In this document: piece by piece, positions 8,859-17,403 of the stretch
Numbering within the stretch: the first letter of the stretch is position 1
Layout of the letters: every line of letters starts with the position of its first letter
Source: Mycobacterium sp. E2479
GTDB lineage: Bacteria > Actinomycetota > Actinomycetes > Mycobacteriales > Mycobacteriaceae
Assembly (NCBI RefSeq): GCF_001667925.1
Contig: NZ_LZJR01000163.1
Coordinates: 1-64,000 of the forward strand
DNA: 64,000 bases
Direction of reading: 5' to 3'
Translations under genes and position numbers: made by a program
The notes under the pieces: generated by a model
What the model was told of the DNA's origin: nothing
Databases searched by the model: none
The model's input: only the letters and a program-made list of their open reading frames with translations

Positions 8859-9959
8859 CTAATCCGGCGCGGCTCGCTGGTCTGACTCCAGATGCCGCGT
8901 TGGACTGGGATCGCCCCAGCGCTTGTTGATCGCACCCCACGGGTCTGCGTAGGCACCGGGAAAACCACGATAGGGTGAATGACGTCTTAGGTACCGGCGC
9001 AGCACAGGTGCGAGCGGACGTAACATCCATCGCCGCCAGCCGACCGCTGCGCGAATCTCGTAGAGCATCGCGGGCAGCGAATGACGTTGATAATCCAGAA
9101 CTTTTTGGGAGTGCAGGGTATCCATCCAGTCGGTCGCAAACCACGCGTGATCGTCGGCGGGGTTGCCGGGCCGTCCCGCCGGCAAGCCGCCCCTCAAGCC
9201 CATTGCGGCCGCCGACTCAGTTCCCACGTCGGCCTGAGTGACCCGATGGGTGTCATCGCCGCCGATCAGGAATATCTCTCGGACGTGATCGGTCATTGTT
9301 GCCGCACAGAACGCGTACGCCACGTCGCGCACATCGACAGTTTGGATGCGCCCGTCGGAGGGCAGGACTGCTTCGAAGAAAAGCAGATCGCGGTCGAGCG
9401 TCCACCGCGGTTCAGCCAGCAGTACCCCGCCTAGCCGAAGTATTACCCAGTCCAGATCGGAAGCAGTGACATGCTTCTCGGCCGTCGCCTTGTGCGCACC
9501 GTAGAGATCGCTGGGCTGTAAGGGTGTCGATGTCGTCAAGAACCCGTCGTGCCGACTGGGATTGCGAGCGCCATAGACGGCGACGCTGGACGCCTGTACG
9601 AATCGCGGTGGACTCGGCATTGCCGCGGCGGCCTTGACCAAGCTCGCGGTGACGTCCACGTTGACCGCCTCTGCAAGCCGGCGTCGCGCGTAGCAGAACG
9701 GCGGAATAATAGCGGCCAAATGGATGATGGCCGTGGGCGCAGCCGCTTCGAGCAGCGCCCACACGTCAGTCGGCGATGTCAGGTCGCCCCACCGCACCTC
9801 CACCCCTGCCCGGGCGGTGAATATCTTCGCGCGCTTGCGATTCGCGGGAATATCCAGGTCGGTCGCGATGACTCGGCGGCCCTGGCTGACCAATTCGGCC
9901 ACCACAGCGGATCCGACCAAGCCAAACGCCCCGGTGACCAGAACGCAATCATCGGTCAC
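8859..9959 (-). CDS. NAD-dependent epimerase/dehydratase (extended SDR, 3beta-HSD-like)
   Basis: About 366 aa. Start set at GTG 9959 because GGGAGG lies 7 bases before it; a TTG at 9965 is also in frame. The N-terminal motif TGAFGLVG is a typical extended-SDR nucleotide site, and the catalytic pair is Y-G-A-H-K after an ASSVAVYG strand. Extended SDRs of this shape include 3beta-hydroxysteroid dehydrogenases and the sterol C4-decarboxylating reductases, so it may act on the sterol ring, but sugar-nucleotide epimerases look similar. It is the second gene of a minus-strand pair, 12 bases behind the acyltransferase. Confidence 0.75.
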   Translation of the reverse strand: MTDDCVLVTGAFGLVGSAVVAELVSQGRRVIATDLDIPANRKRAKIFTARAGVEVRWGDLTSPTDVWALLEAAAPTAIIHLAAIIPPFCYARRRLAEAVNVDVTASLVKAAAAMPSPPRFVQASSVAVYGARNPSRHDGFLTTSTPLQPSDLYGAHKATAEKHVTASDLDWVILRLGGVLLAEPRWTLDRDLLFFEAVLPSDGRIQTVDVRDVAYAFCAATMTDHVREIFLIGGDDTHRVTQADVGTESAAAMGLRGGLPAGRPGNPADDHAWFATDWMDTLHSQKVLDYQRHSLPAMLYEIRAAVGWRRWMLRPLAPVLRRYLRRHSPYRGFPGAYADPWGAINKRWGDPSPTRHLESDQRAAPD

Positions 9960-9971
9960 AAGCAAACCTCC

Positions 9972-10784
9972 CTAACCGAGAACCGGAAATCGACGATCCG
10001 CAGCCAGCCCGTCCAGCGCCCGCTGCATCGTAATTCGGACGTGAGCGTCAACAGCCGCGATATCAGGATCGGAACCGAACTCCGCGATCACATCGATCGG
10101 ATCGAGGACTTCCGTGACGATCTTGGAAGGCAACGGAATGTTCGGCGAAAGCATGACGGTCAACCCGAACGGCACACCGATGGACACCGGCAGGGTGTCC
10201 ATCCGCAGAAACCGTTTCAGCCCAAGCCATTTAGCTAATCCCTGGCCGCGGGCAAGAAATAGCTGCGTCTCCTGCCCGCCGATAGAGACGACGGGAACGA
10301 TCGGGACGTTCGTGGCGAGCGCGGTGCGAATGTAGCCGGTGCGGCCGTTGAAATCGATGGTGCGGCCCGCGCCGGTCGGACGATAGACGTCATACTCCCC
10401 GCCAGGAAATACCATCACCACCGCACCGGCGCGCAGCGCAGCGGCGGCGTTTTCACGGCTGGCTTGGATAGCACCAATTCGGGATACGACGTTGGCGATT
10501 GGCCAAATTGCCATCAAGTCGTGGCAGAGGGTGTACACCGGTCGACGTAGACCAAACCTTTCATAGAAGCCGGCGGCGAACACCGCGGTATCCATCGTCA
10601 TCATTCCGCCGGAATGATTCGACACCACCAATGCTCCGCCGTCCGGCATCCTTTGTAGACCGCGCACCTCTGCGCGGTGGTAAATCCTGAGGAATCGCCG
10701 AACGGGTCCCAATACGCGCTCGATGAGCCGGGGATCCCTATTGTCGACGACGCTCGTCGTGTCGTGTTCGCTCTGTGAAGGCAT
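9972..10784 (-). CDS. Lysophospholipid/glycerol-phosphate acyltransferase family protein
   Basis: About 270 aa from ATG 10784; upstream in-frame starts lack support and would cover the palindrome at 10837. Signature residues are SNHSGGMMTMD near residue 55-65, a variant of the HX4D acyl-transfer motif seen in mycobacterial members, and FPGGEYDVYRP near 130-140 for the glycerol-phosphate pocket. It probably transfers an acyl group to a lysolipid or other alcohol at the membrane face. First gene of a pair with the epimerase. Confidence 0.78.
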   Translation of the reverse strand: MPSQSEHDTTSVVDNRDPRLIERVLGPVRRFLRIYHRAEVRGLQRMPDGGALVVSNHSGGMMTMDTAVFAAGFYERFGLRRPVYTLCHDLMAIWPIANVVSRIGAIQASRENAAAALRAGAVVMVFPGGEYDVYRPTGAGRTIDFNGRTGYIRTALATNVPIVPVVSIGGQETQLFLARGQGLAKWLGLKRFLRMDTLPVSIGVPFGLTVMLSPNIPLPSKIVTEVLDPIDVIAEFGSDPDIAAVDAHVRITMQRALDGLAADRRFPVLG

Positions 10785-10836
10785 ATGCACCTGCCGGGCC
10801 CGCCGACGTGTGACGCAACGTCTTGAGAGCCAGGTT

Positions 10837-10852
10837 CTGGACAGTTGTCTGA
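10837..10852. promoter_or_regulatory. Imperfect copy of the CTGGACA palindrome
   Basis: CTGGACA-GT-TGTCTGA lies about 53 bases upstream of the acyltransferase ATG on the opposite side of the divergent region from a better copy at 11051-11066. The left arm is identical and the right arm agrees in 4 of 7 positions. It may be a second binding site of the same regulator for the minus-strand operon. Confidence 0.45.
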
Positions 10853-11050
10853 TTTCCTCTTCTAGATTAGCCACCACGACGCCATCGAGCAAGGTGGTGT
10901 CAGCCCAGATCAAGCACGGGCCGGTAGAAATCATTTCCCAGGCCGGATTTCATGCCCCTAGACCGAAGGCGGGACGCACCTTCCCTCCTGCGTACTGTCC
11001 GTCAGGAACTTGAGATGAGCCGGAGATCATCCTAGAGTTGCGTCTAGATA

Positions 11051-11066
11051 CTGGACAACTGTCCAG
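11051..11066. promoter_or_regulatory. Palindromic operator candidate CTGGACA-N2-TGTCCAG
   Basis: A perfect 7-base inverted repeat with a 2-base centre, 29 bases before the start of the ferredoxin-reductase gene at 11096. Size and shape fit a TetR-type site. The divergent acyltransferase side has a weaker copy. The binding protein cannot be named from sequence. Confidence 0.6.
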
Positions 11067-11095
11067 ATTATATTTCGGGGATGGAAGGCCGAACC

Positions 11096-12703
11096 ATGGC
11101 GTATGTGATTACACAGAACTGCTGCAAGGACGCCAGTTGTGTGCCTGTATGTCCGGTGGACTGTATCCGGCCCACAGGTGGTGCCGACGAATTCGGTCGC
11201 ACGGAGATGCTCTACATAGACCCCGAGGCGTGCATCGACTGCGGCGCGTGCGTTGAGGAGTGCCCCGTCGATGCCATTCACTACGAAGACGACCTACCGG
11301 AAAGCCTTGCCCCTTTTAGAGATATCAACGCGGCTTACTTCGCGAGAAACCCGCTGGGGCCAGACGTCTGTGCCCCCTCAGAGGAACATGAACCTGTCGT
11401 TCCAGGATCGTTGCGCGTGGCTATCGTCGGAGCTGGTCCAGCGGCCTGCTATGCCGCAACACAACTCTTAGCAATCGACGGCGTCGAAGTGGATCTTTTC
11501 GAACGTCTGCCCACGCCTTTTGGTCTGATCAGAGCCGGTGTCGCCCCCGATCATCAACACACCAAGTCGGTGACGACTATATTTGAACGCACCTTCGCCC
11601 ATGAGCGAATTGGCTGCCACCTGAATGTTGAGGTGGGAACAAACCTCACACACGACGAGTTGATGGCCCATCATCACGCCGTGATCTATGCGGTCGGAGC
11701 GTCCACGAGTCGTGATCTCGGCATTCCGGGCGAAGACCTGCCGGGCAGTCATGGCGCGGCAGACTTCGTCGGCTGGTACAACGGGCATCCTGACCACGCC
11801 AACCACGACTTCGACCTCTCAGCAGAACGGGCCGTCATCGTCGGTAACGGCAATGTCGCGCTCGACGTCGCCCGCATGATGGTGATGGACCCTGCCCAAC
11901 TCGTCGACACCGATATCTGCGACCACGCACTGGATGCACTGTCGCATAGCAATATTCGTGAAGTTCTCATCCTCGGCCGGCGCGGCCCGCGGGAGGCCGC
12001 ATTCTCGGTGAGCGAGTTCCTCGCGCTGGGCTATCTAAAGGGCGTCGATATCGTAATTGAAGGCGGCGATGACCTTGACGGCCGGCCAGATGACGATATG
12101 GAGACCACGTGGAAACTGAAGATTGCTCACAAATATGTCCAACGCCCGACAACACCCGGAAACAAGCGAATCGTGTTCTGCTTTTTGACTTCTCCCATCG
12201 AGGTACTCGGAAACGAACGTGTTGAGGCGGTGCGCGTTACTCGCGGCCCCGGTGCCGACCGCGAGGACATTGAGACGTTCCTTTTTCTGAGGTCGATCGG
12301 TTACTGCAGCGCGCCAGTAGCCAGACTGGCACTCGACCCTACCAGTGGCGCAGTGCGCAACGATGGTGGTCGAGTTCTCGACGCGCAGGGCAACTCGGTG
12401 CCGGGTGTCTACGTGACCGGCTGGACTAAGCGTGGGCCACACGGCGTGATCGGCACCAACCGGATGTGCGCCGACGAGACCGTCACCCGTCTGCTGGCTG
12501 ATTACGACGCGGGCACCCTGAAGCGCGACATTGCCGATCGCGAGGCGCTGCTGGCGTTGATGGCTGACCGCGGCATTGCTCCTGTTGACTGGAACGGCTG
12601 GCGCACCATCGATGCCGCTGAACGTGCACGCGGAAAGAAGATTTCGCGACCGCGAGTTAAGTTCATCTCTGTCGATGAGATGCTGGCGGCGATCAAGTCG
12701 TAA
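11096..12703 (+). CDS. Ferredoxin-ferredoxin:NADP+ reductase fusion (FprB-like)
   Basis: 535 aa from ATG 11096, with GGAAGG 7 bases upstream; the ATG at 11081 would overlap this site. Residues 1-65 are a seven-iron type ferredoxin with cysteines at about 10, 15, 19 and 23 and the cluster C46-x2-C49-x2-C52-x3-C56-P. The rest is an adrenodoxin-reductase-like flavoprotein with the FAD motif VGAGPAA and the NADP motif VGNGNVALDVAR. It would carry electrons from NADPH to the nearby P450s or Rieske oxygenases. Domain order is as in M. tuberculosis FprB. Convergent with the amidohydrolase; a GGTGGC/GCCACC inverted repeat in the 12.72-12.76 kb gap could act as a weak terminator. Confidence 0.87.
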   Translation: MAYVITQNCCKDASCVPVCPVDCIRPTGGADEFGRTEMLYIDPEACIDCGACVEECPVDAIHYEDDLPESLAPFRDINAAYFARNPLGPDVCAPSEEHEPVVPGSLRVAIVGAGPAACYAATQLLAIDGVEVDLFERLPTPFGLIRAGVAPDHQHTKSVTTIFERTFAHERIGCHLNVEVGTNLTHDELMAHHHAVIYAVGASTSRDLGIPGEDLPGSHGAADFVGWYNGHPDHANHDFDLSAERAVIVGNGNVALDVARMMVMDPAQLVDTDICDHALDALSHSNIREVLILGRRGPREAAFSVSEFLALGYLKGVDIVIEGGDDLDGRPDDDMETTWKLKIAHKYVQRPTTPGNKRIVFCFLTSPIEVLGNERVEAVRVTRGPGADREDIETFLFLRSIGYCSAPVARLALDPTSGAVRNDGGRVLDAQGNSVPGVYVTGWTKRGPHGVIGTNRMCADETVTRLLADYDAGTLKRDIADREALLALMADRGIAPVDWNGWRTIDAAERARGKKISRPRVKFISVDEMLAAIKS

Positions 12704-12762
12704 GCCGGATGCAGCAGGCAGGCGGTGGCAGATCCCTGAATCCGCCGCCACCACCGGAACTC

Positions 12763-14553
12763 TTAGCCGACATCGGATAGTTCAGCACGATGCGCCGGCA
12801 CTGCGGGCGTCTTTTGGCCAGCACGAAGGAAGCTTCCGATCCGTTCCGTGCCCACGATCGGGGTCGGTTCGCCATTGACGAACGCCATTCGGCCGCTGAC
12901 CATTACCGCGGTGACCGTCTCGTCGTTGCGGTTGACCATACGGGACAGGCCCCCGAAGTGATCGATCTTTGCTTCGGCGTAAGTTTCGAGACGCTCATCG
13001 AGCTTCTCAGGGTCGATCAGGATTAGGTCGGCGCGGTCGCCCTCACGCAGATGTCCCGCGTCGATGCCGTACCAGGATCCCAGGTCGCCCGTCATGCGGT
13101 GCACCGCGGCCTCGATGCTCATGAAAGGTCTTCCTGCGATCTCGGCGTCTCGCACATGCTTCAAGAAGCGCAGACCATTGTTGTAAAAGGCCATATTGCG
13201 CAGATGCGCGCCGGCGTCGGAAAAGCCCATCTGCACAGAGGGGTCCGTGGCGAATTTCTTGAGCACCTTAGGTCGATGGTTGGAGATGGTTGTCCGCCAC
13301 CGTAACGCCCTGCCGTGCTCAAGCACGAGGTCCAGGAACGCGTCGACGGGGTGCATACCTCCGCGCTCGATACCGACCTCACCGAACGATTTACCGATTA
13401 CTGATGCATCTGGGCACGAAACGATTTCGGCGTCGAAGAAGTTGCGGTGCCAAACGCGGATCCCCATCTTCTTCTCGTAATCCTTGCGGAACCGGCGGCG
13501 GTAGGATTCGTCGCGCAACATCTCGTTGCGTTCTGGACTGTCCTGCACATGCTGGGCCAAGCACCCGGCGCCGAATTCTTCGAAGATAACGAAGTCGATG
13601 CCGTCGGCATATACCTCAAACGGCACGGGCAGGTGTTGCCACCGGAAATCACCACCGAGTTTGTTCACCAGTCGCGCAGGTGGTCGCAAGATGTAGGGCG
13701 ACAGTGGGTTGGATTTCGCATCGGCCGCTGCCAGCAACGTGGTCTTGAGGTTCTTGCGGAACACGCCGAGAGACTGCACCATCTGCGACAGCATGTTGAG
13801 CGGATTCTCGATATCAGGTCCGGATTGCAGGACGCGCCTGCGGCGCCTGACGAGCGTCTTGAGGCGGCGCAGCTCACGTCGACGCGCGTAGGTGGAGGGC
13901 AACATACGAGAGCGGCATGCTTCGCCATCGAGCTTGTCGAATTTGAGCTGCTGGGACGACAGCCCGACGAACCCCGCATCGAGTGCTTCGCCGAGCCACT
14001 TTTCCATTTGGGCCAGCTCGGCGCCGGTGGGACGTACATCGTCACGAGTGGCGCGATCCAAACCCATGACCGCGGTTCGCATGTCCGAGTGTCCGAGGAA
14101 CGCTGCCATATTTGGGCCCAGGGGCCGTGACTCTAGCGCTTCGATGTACTCCTCAGCGGTGGACCAAGTTTTGTGGCGATCTACCGCCTCGATCACGTGC
14201 TCGCGGGGAATCGCCTCCACACGCCCAAACAGATCACCGGCCCCAACCCCACCGACATGCACCGTTGACAACGAGCATGACCCGATCAGCACCGTGGTGA
14301 CGCCGTGGCGCAGCGACTCGGACAGCGCAGGGCCGTCCAGCACTTCCACGTCGTAATGGGTGTGAATATCGATCATGCCGGGAATCGCCCACTTGCCGGC
14401 CCCGTCGATGACGTGTGAACAGCCACTTTCGTCGAGCTCGCCCGCGGAGATGCGTGCGATGTGTCCGTTACGGATACCAACGTGGCGAATCGACGACGGA
14501 GCGCCGGTACCGTCGAACCACCGGCAATTGCGGATGATTGCGTCATACGCCAT
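12763..14553 (-). CDS. Amidohydrolase, D-aminoacylase-like
   Basis: 596 aa from ATG 14553. The N-terminal metal motif DIHTHYD is at about residues 61-67, with the entrance sequence GKWAIPGMI before it. Later metal or catalytic residues are seen in ISNHRPKVL, in GFSDAGAH, and in a C-terminal EGDRADL segment of the composite beta domain. This is the D-aminoacylase/N-acyl-D-amino-acid deacylase branch of the amidohydrolase superfamily. Mycobacteria carry many such proteins of unknown substrate; amide or cyclic-imide hydrolysis is the general activity. It follows the adenylate cyclase gene in map order but has its own 110-base upstream gap. Confidence 0.82.
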   Translation of the reverse strand: MAYDAIIRNCRWFDGTGAPSSIRHVGIRNGHIARISAGELDESGCSHVIDGAGKWAIPGMIDIHTHYDVEVLDGPALSESLRHGVTTVLIGSCSLSTVHVGGVGAGDLFGRVEAIPREHVIEAVDRHKTWSTAEEYIEALESRPLGPNMAAFLGHSDMRTAVMGLDRATRDDVRPTGAELAQMEKWLGEALDAGFVGLSSQQLKFDKLDGEACRSRMLPSTYARRRELRRLKTLVRRRRRVLQSGPDIENPLNMLSQMVQSLGVFRKNLKTTLLAAADAKSNPLSPYILRPPARLVNKLGGDFRWQHLPVPFEVYADGIDFVIFEEFGAGCLAQHVQDSPERNEMLRDESYRRRFRKDYEKKMGIRVWHRNFFDAEIVSCPDASVIGKSFGEVGIERGGMHPVDAFLDLVLEHGRALRWRTTISNHRPKVLKKFATDPSVQMGFSDAGAHLRNMAFYNNGLRFLKHVRDAEIAGRPFMSIEAAVHRMTGDLGSWYGIDAGHLREGDRADLILIDPEKLDERLETYAEAKIDHFGGLSRMVNRNDETVTAVMVSGRMAFVNGEPTPIVGTERIGSFLRAGQKTPAVPAHRAELSDVG

Positions 14554-14663
14554 TAGTCCGTGGATCCTTTCCCGGGTTGTGGGCTGTCGGAGCGGCAGCG
14601 ATCGCACGCACTGCGCTGTCCACAACGACTATAGCGCGTGACAAGACACAATTACTATATCGT

Positions 14664-16271
14664 CTAGTGAGAAACGGTCATGCTTGTCGGGACAGCGATT
14701 TCGGTTGGTTTACTTCGTCCGCGAAGAATTTTTGACTCGACCACGCTCCACCGCCCCGCCTCGGATGCATCAGCCCTGCCCAGCGCGGCGCCCGAAGCAG
14801 CGAGACCGCCCGAGAGCTTTGCGATCTCGGTCAGCCTTGCCGCTTCATTGACGGGGTCACCTATTACGGTGTATTCATACCGGCTGGGATCACCGACGTT
14901 GCCTGCCACCGCCCTACCGGCAGATGCGCCGATGCCGACCTTTAGGTCGCTATGGTTGGTGTTGAGCAGGACGTGGAGTTCTCGGGCCGCGGCGAGCGCG
15001 TGGGTGGCTGCTTGCGGGTCGGCGACGGGCGCGCCAAAGACTGCCAGCACCGCATCGCCTACAAACTTGTCGACCCGACCCCGATGCTGCTCCACGGTGC
15101 TCACGACGATTGCGAAGAAGTCGTTGAGCATTCCCACCAACTCGTGCGGATCCAGCGTAGTCGCCAGCCGTGTCGATCCCACCAAGTCCACGAATAGCAC
15201 CGCGACTTCGCAACTGACTCCATGCATCTCGGTCTCGCCGGGCCTTCCCTCAGCGACTTGTTCAGCGAATTCGGCTACTTCGCGGCCGACGTGCCGGCTG
15301 AAAAGGTCGCGAAGCTGCTCACGTTCACGCAAGCCACGCGCCATCCTATTGAAACCGGCCTGCAGCAGACCCAGCTCAGTAGTGTCGAACACACGAACAG
15401 AGACACCGAAGTCACTGTGTTCGATGCGTCGCATACCGCGCGTGACCTCGTCGATCGGGTCGGCGGTGCTCGCCGCCGTAAACGCGGCGACAAATAGACC
15501 GCTGATCAGGGCGCACACAACCAGTGCAAGAACAACGACCGCCAGCCGGTGACTAGAGTAATCAACGACGAGTGCGCTCGCGGCGACCAGAATGAGCATC
15601 AACAGGGGAATGCCTGTTCCCACCACCCAGGCGCCGACCGTGCGCAGTCGCAGGCCTGGACCGTGTGGCCGAGTTGGTGGTTTACGAGTCAGCAATTCAG
15701 TTACGGGGGGCCGCAATGCGCGAAGGCATAACCAGTAAGACAATGCTGTTGTCACCGCTGCGCCCAGCGCCATCGACACGCCCAATGTCGTTGCTAGCCA
15801 GGGCGAATCAAAGTTCGTAAGAACTAGCAGCATCATTGCGCCACACCAAACAGCCCCGTGGATCACCGCAACACGAGTTGGAGTGCTGAGCAATGTACGG
15901 AGTTTCACCGCGTTACTAGCACCGATGGGCACAGTCACCCAGTAACGACCTCCGCAGATCGCCAAGGGTACAACGGCAGCCACATATAGGATGCAGGCAG
16001 CTATATTCGATTGAAGGACATGGCGCTGGGTCAAGCCCGCTCCGGTGGGTAGTGCCCACCACGTCAAGGCCGCAATAACCGCCGCACCAAGAATTGCCGG
16101 CACGACAACGCCAGATATCAGAAGCGCTCTAACTCCGCGCGATACCGGGTATGTTCGGTGGCCGTTGCGTGTCCAACATCCACGCGTCATCTTTGCGATA
16201 CCAGATCCCCGGTTTCGCGACTCAACCCCTGAGCGGCCAGCCTGCAGCGAACCGTCCGGTGGAATGAGCAT
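14664..16271 (-). CDS. Membrane-bound class III adenylate cyclase with HAMP domain
   Basis: 535 aa. The N-terminal half contains about six hydrophobic helices (roughly residues 45-275). A HAMP-like linker (ADPIDEVTRGMRRIE..DF) follows, then a C-terminal cyclase domain. Catalytic residues are visible: metal aspartates in LFVDLVGSTR and KFVGDAVLAVFG, the adenine-specifying lysine in VDKF, and the aspartate in VIGDPVNEAARL. The layout matches the Rv1318c-Rv1320c/Rv3645 class in M. tuberculosis. It would make cAMP in response to a membrane or lipid signal. Its place inside a lipid-catabolism locus may be relevant, since mycobacterial cAMP affects cholesterol use (known), but a link here is inference. 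Confidence 0.88.
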   Translation of the reverse strand: MLIPPDGSLQAGRSGVESRNRGSGIAKMTRGCWTRNGHRTYPVSRGVRALLISGVVVPAILGAAVIAALTWWALPTGAGLTQRHVLQSNIAACILYVAAVVPLAICGGRYWVTVPIGASNAVKLRTLLSTPTRVAVIHGAVWCGAMMLLVLTNFDSPWLATTLGVSMALGAAVTTALSYWLCLRALRPPVTELLTRKPPTRPHGPGLRLRTVGAWVVGTGIPLLMLILVAASALVVDYSSHRLAVVVLALVVCALISGLFVAAFTAASTADPIDEVTRGMRRIEHSDFGVSVRVFDTTELGLLQAGFNRMARGLREREQLRDLFSRHVGREVAEFAEQVAEGRPGETEMHGVSCEVAVLFVDLVGSTRLATTLDPHELVGMLNDFFAIVVSTVEQHRGRVDKFVGDAVLAVFGAPVADPQAATHALAAARELHVLLNTNHSDLKVGIGASAGRAVAGNVGDPSRYEYTVIGDPVNEAARLTEIAKLSGGLAASGAALGRADASEAGRWSVVESKILRGRSKPTEIAVPTSMTVSH

Positions 16272-16531
16272 GGGCGTCGTCTCTCAATGATAATGTGCTG
16301 GAACGTAATTCCGCTGCGAGCTGCAATCAGGCCCGGCGTTCCGGCATTGCGTTCGGGTCCACAACGGCGCGCCTTGGCGGTGCCACTCGGCCATCGAAGG
16401 CCCTGTACCAACGTCGACGGCCCGACGCATATGGCCCCTGGGCATACCGTGACCGCCTAGGGTCTGAAATCGTAACGAGTTCCTCAGGATTGGCTCCTAC
16501 CGCAGCGCGGGGTGGGGCGCGAGTCGCACCA

Positions 16532-17101
16532 TTAGTCCAGTACCGGCGGCATGGGCCATAGCGGTGCGCTCATCGTTTCCCAGCTCGGATAGTGACCGGG
16601 TTGCCGTCCGGAGGTGATAGCTGCTATCCGCTCGTCGAGCTGCGGACTATTATTGCCGTCTTGCACGATGTCGAGCATGGCCGCGGTCGCGAGCCCGACG
16701 TCGAAGATGTCGCGCTGCCAGGCCCAACTGCGCTCGCCGCTGTACTGAAACCAACTGCCGCCCAACCCCTGAACTTCATAGCGCCCACCGCGCGGAGTTG
16801 GGAAGGTGGATAATTGGCGCCACAGACCGAAGGCCTGGCCGGTGGTGTCGTCGAAGAGAACTGCTTGGTACGGGTACACCCAACCTTGGAAACCAAGCAT
16901 CTCGGTGCCCAGCGCCAGATCACGAATCTCGGCGCGGCCGTCGGCCATGAAGTGGTCGGTCGCTGAATAGGACCAGCCGTAGGTGGCCTGCGGCGCGTAA
17001 AAGTCAGCCAGCATCGTCCAGTCGCCGGTGTCTTGGGCCCTTCGGTTGGCCTCGATCCACTCTCGCCAGAAGACGTCGAAATCTGTTCTATCGTAGGCCA
17101 T
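16532..17101 (-). CDS. SnoaL-like / NTF2-fold protein
   Basis: 189 aa from ATG 17101, preceded by GGAGGGG. Early residues (FWREWIEANRRAQ..GDWTMLADFYAPQATYGW) are typical of the SnoaL-like nuclear-transport-factor-2 fold, a small alpha+beta barrel found in ketosteroid isomerases, cyclases and hydroxylating-enzyme partners. No catalytic pair can be assigned with certainty. It lies next to a truncated reductase gene and a KshA-like Rieske oxygenase on the same strand, so a steroid-isomerase or hydratase role is possible but unproven. Confidence 0.72.
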   Translation of the reverse strand: MAYDRTDFDVFWREWIEANRRAQDTGDWTMLADFYAPQATYGWSYSATDHFMADGRAEIRDLALGTEMLGFQGWVYPYQAVLFDDTTGQAFGLWRQLSTFPTPRGGRYEVQGLGGSWFQYSGERSWAWQRDIFDVGLATAAMLDIVQDGNNSPQLDERIAAITSGRQPGHYPSWETMSAPLWPMPPVLD

Positions 17102-17118
17102 AAAGTCCCCTCCTCCGG

Positions 17119-17349
17119 TCATGATGTCCGATGCGCATATCGCATAATCCGCTTGCCGACGGACGGCTCGCTTCGATAACGAGCTGCCGGTGTCGGCGGG
17201 GTCATGCGCGTCTGTGAGGAAGCGGATCCGACTTGCAGCAGCACGCCAATGAGTTCGAGGTCAGTTTGAGTGGCAAGGCGCTTAATCATCTCGGAGCCGA
17301 CGTTGCCGGTGGCTACCTGGAAAACCTTGATCGGCTGAGAATCACTCAC
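17119..17349 (-). pseudogene. Truncated DapB-like reductase (N-terminal 39 residues only)
   Basis: From GTG 17349, which has a strong AGGAAGG site, the first about 39 residues (IKVFQVATGNVGSEMIKRLA..DLELIGV) match the N-terminal Rossmann segment of the complete reductase at 45889-46935 (LRIAQWTTGNVAKEAVKAL..DLELVGA). After that the similarity stops abruptly and the remaining 37 residues match nothing recognisable before the stop at 17119. The full family is about 350 aa, so roughly 310 residues have been deleted. It lies between the SnoaL-like and KshA-like genes, all on the minus strand, so the complete gene was probably part of this operon. Confidence 0.75.
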
Positions 17350-17403
17350 TGCCGTACCTTCCTGGTGGATGGATCTGCTAGTCGGGGGATCGTCGCCCGA
17401 AAA

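Noticed and set aside
9549..10238. 229-aa plus-strand frame
   Set aside because: Lies opposite the epimerase and acyltransferase genes, both of which have clear motifs; no recognisable domain.
13447..14130. 227-aa plus-strand frame
   Set aside because: Antisense to the amidohydrolase, which has clear metal-binding motifs.
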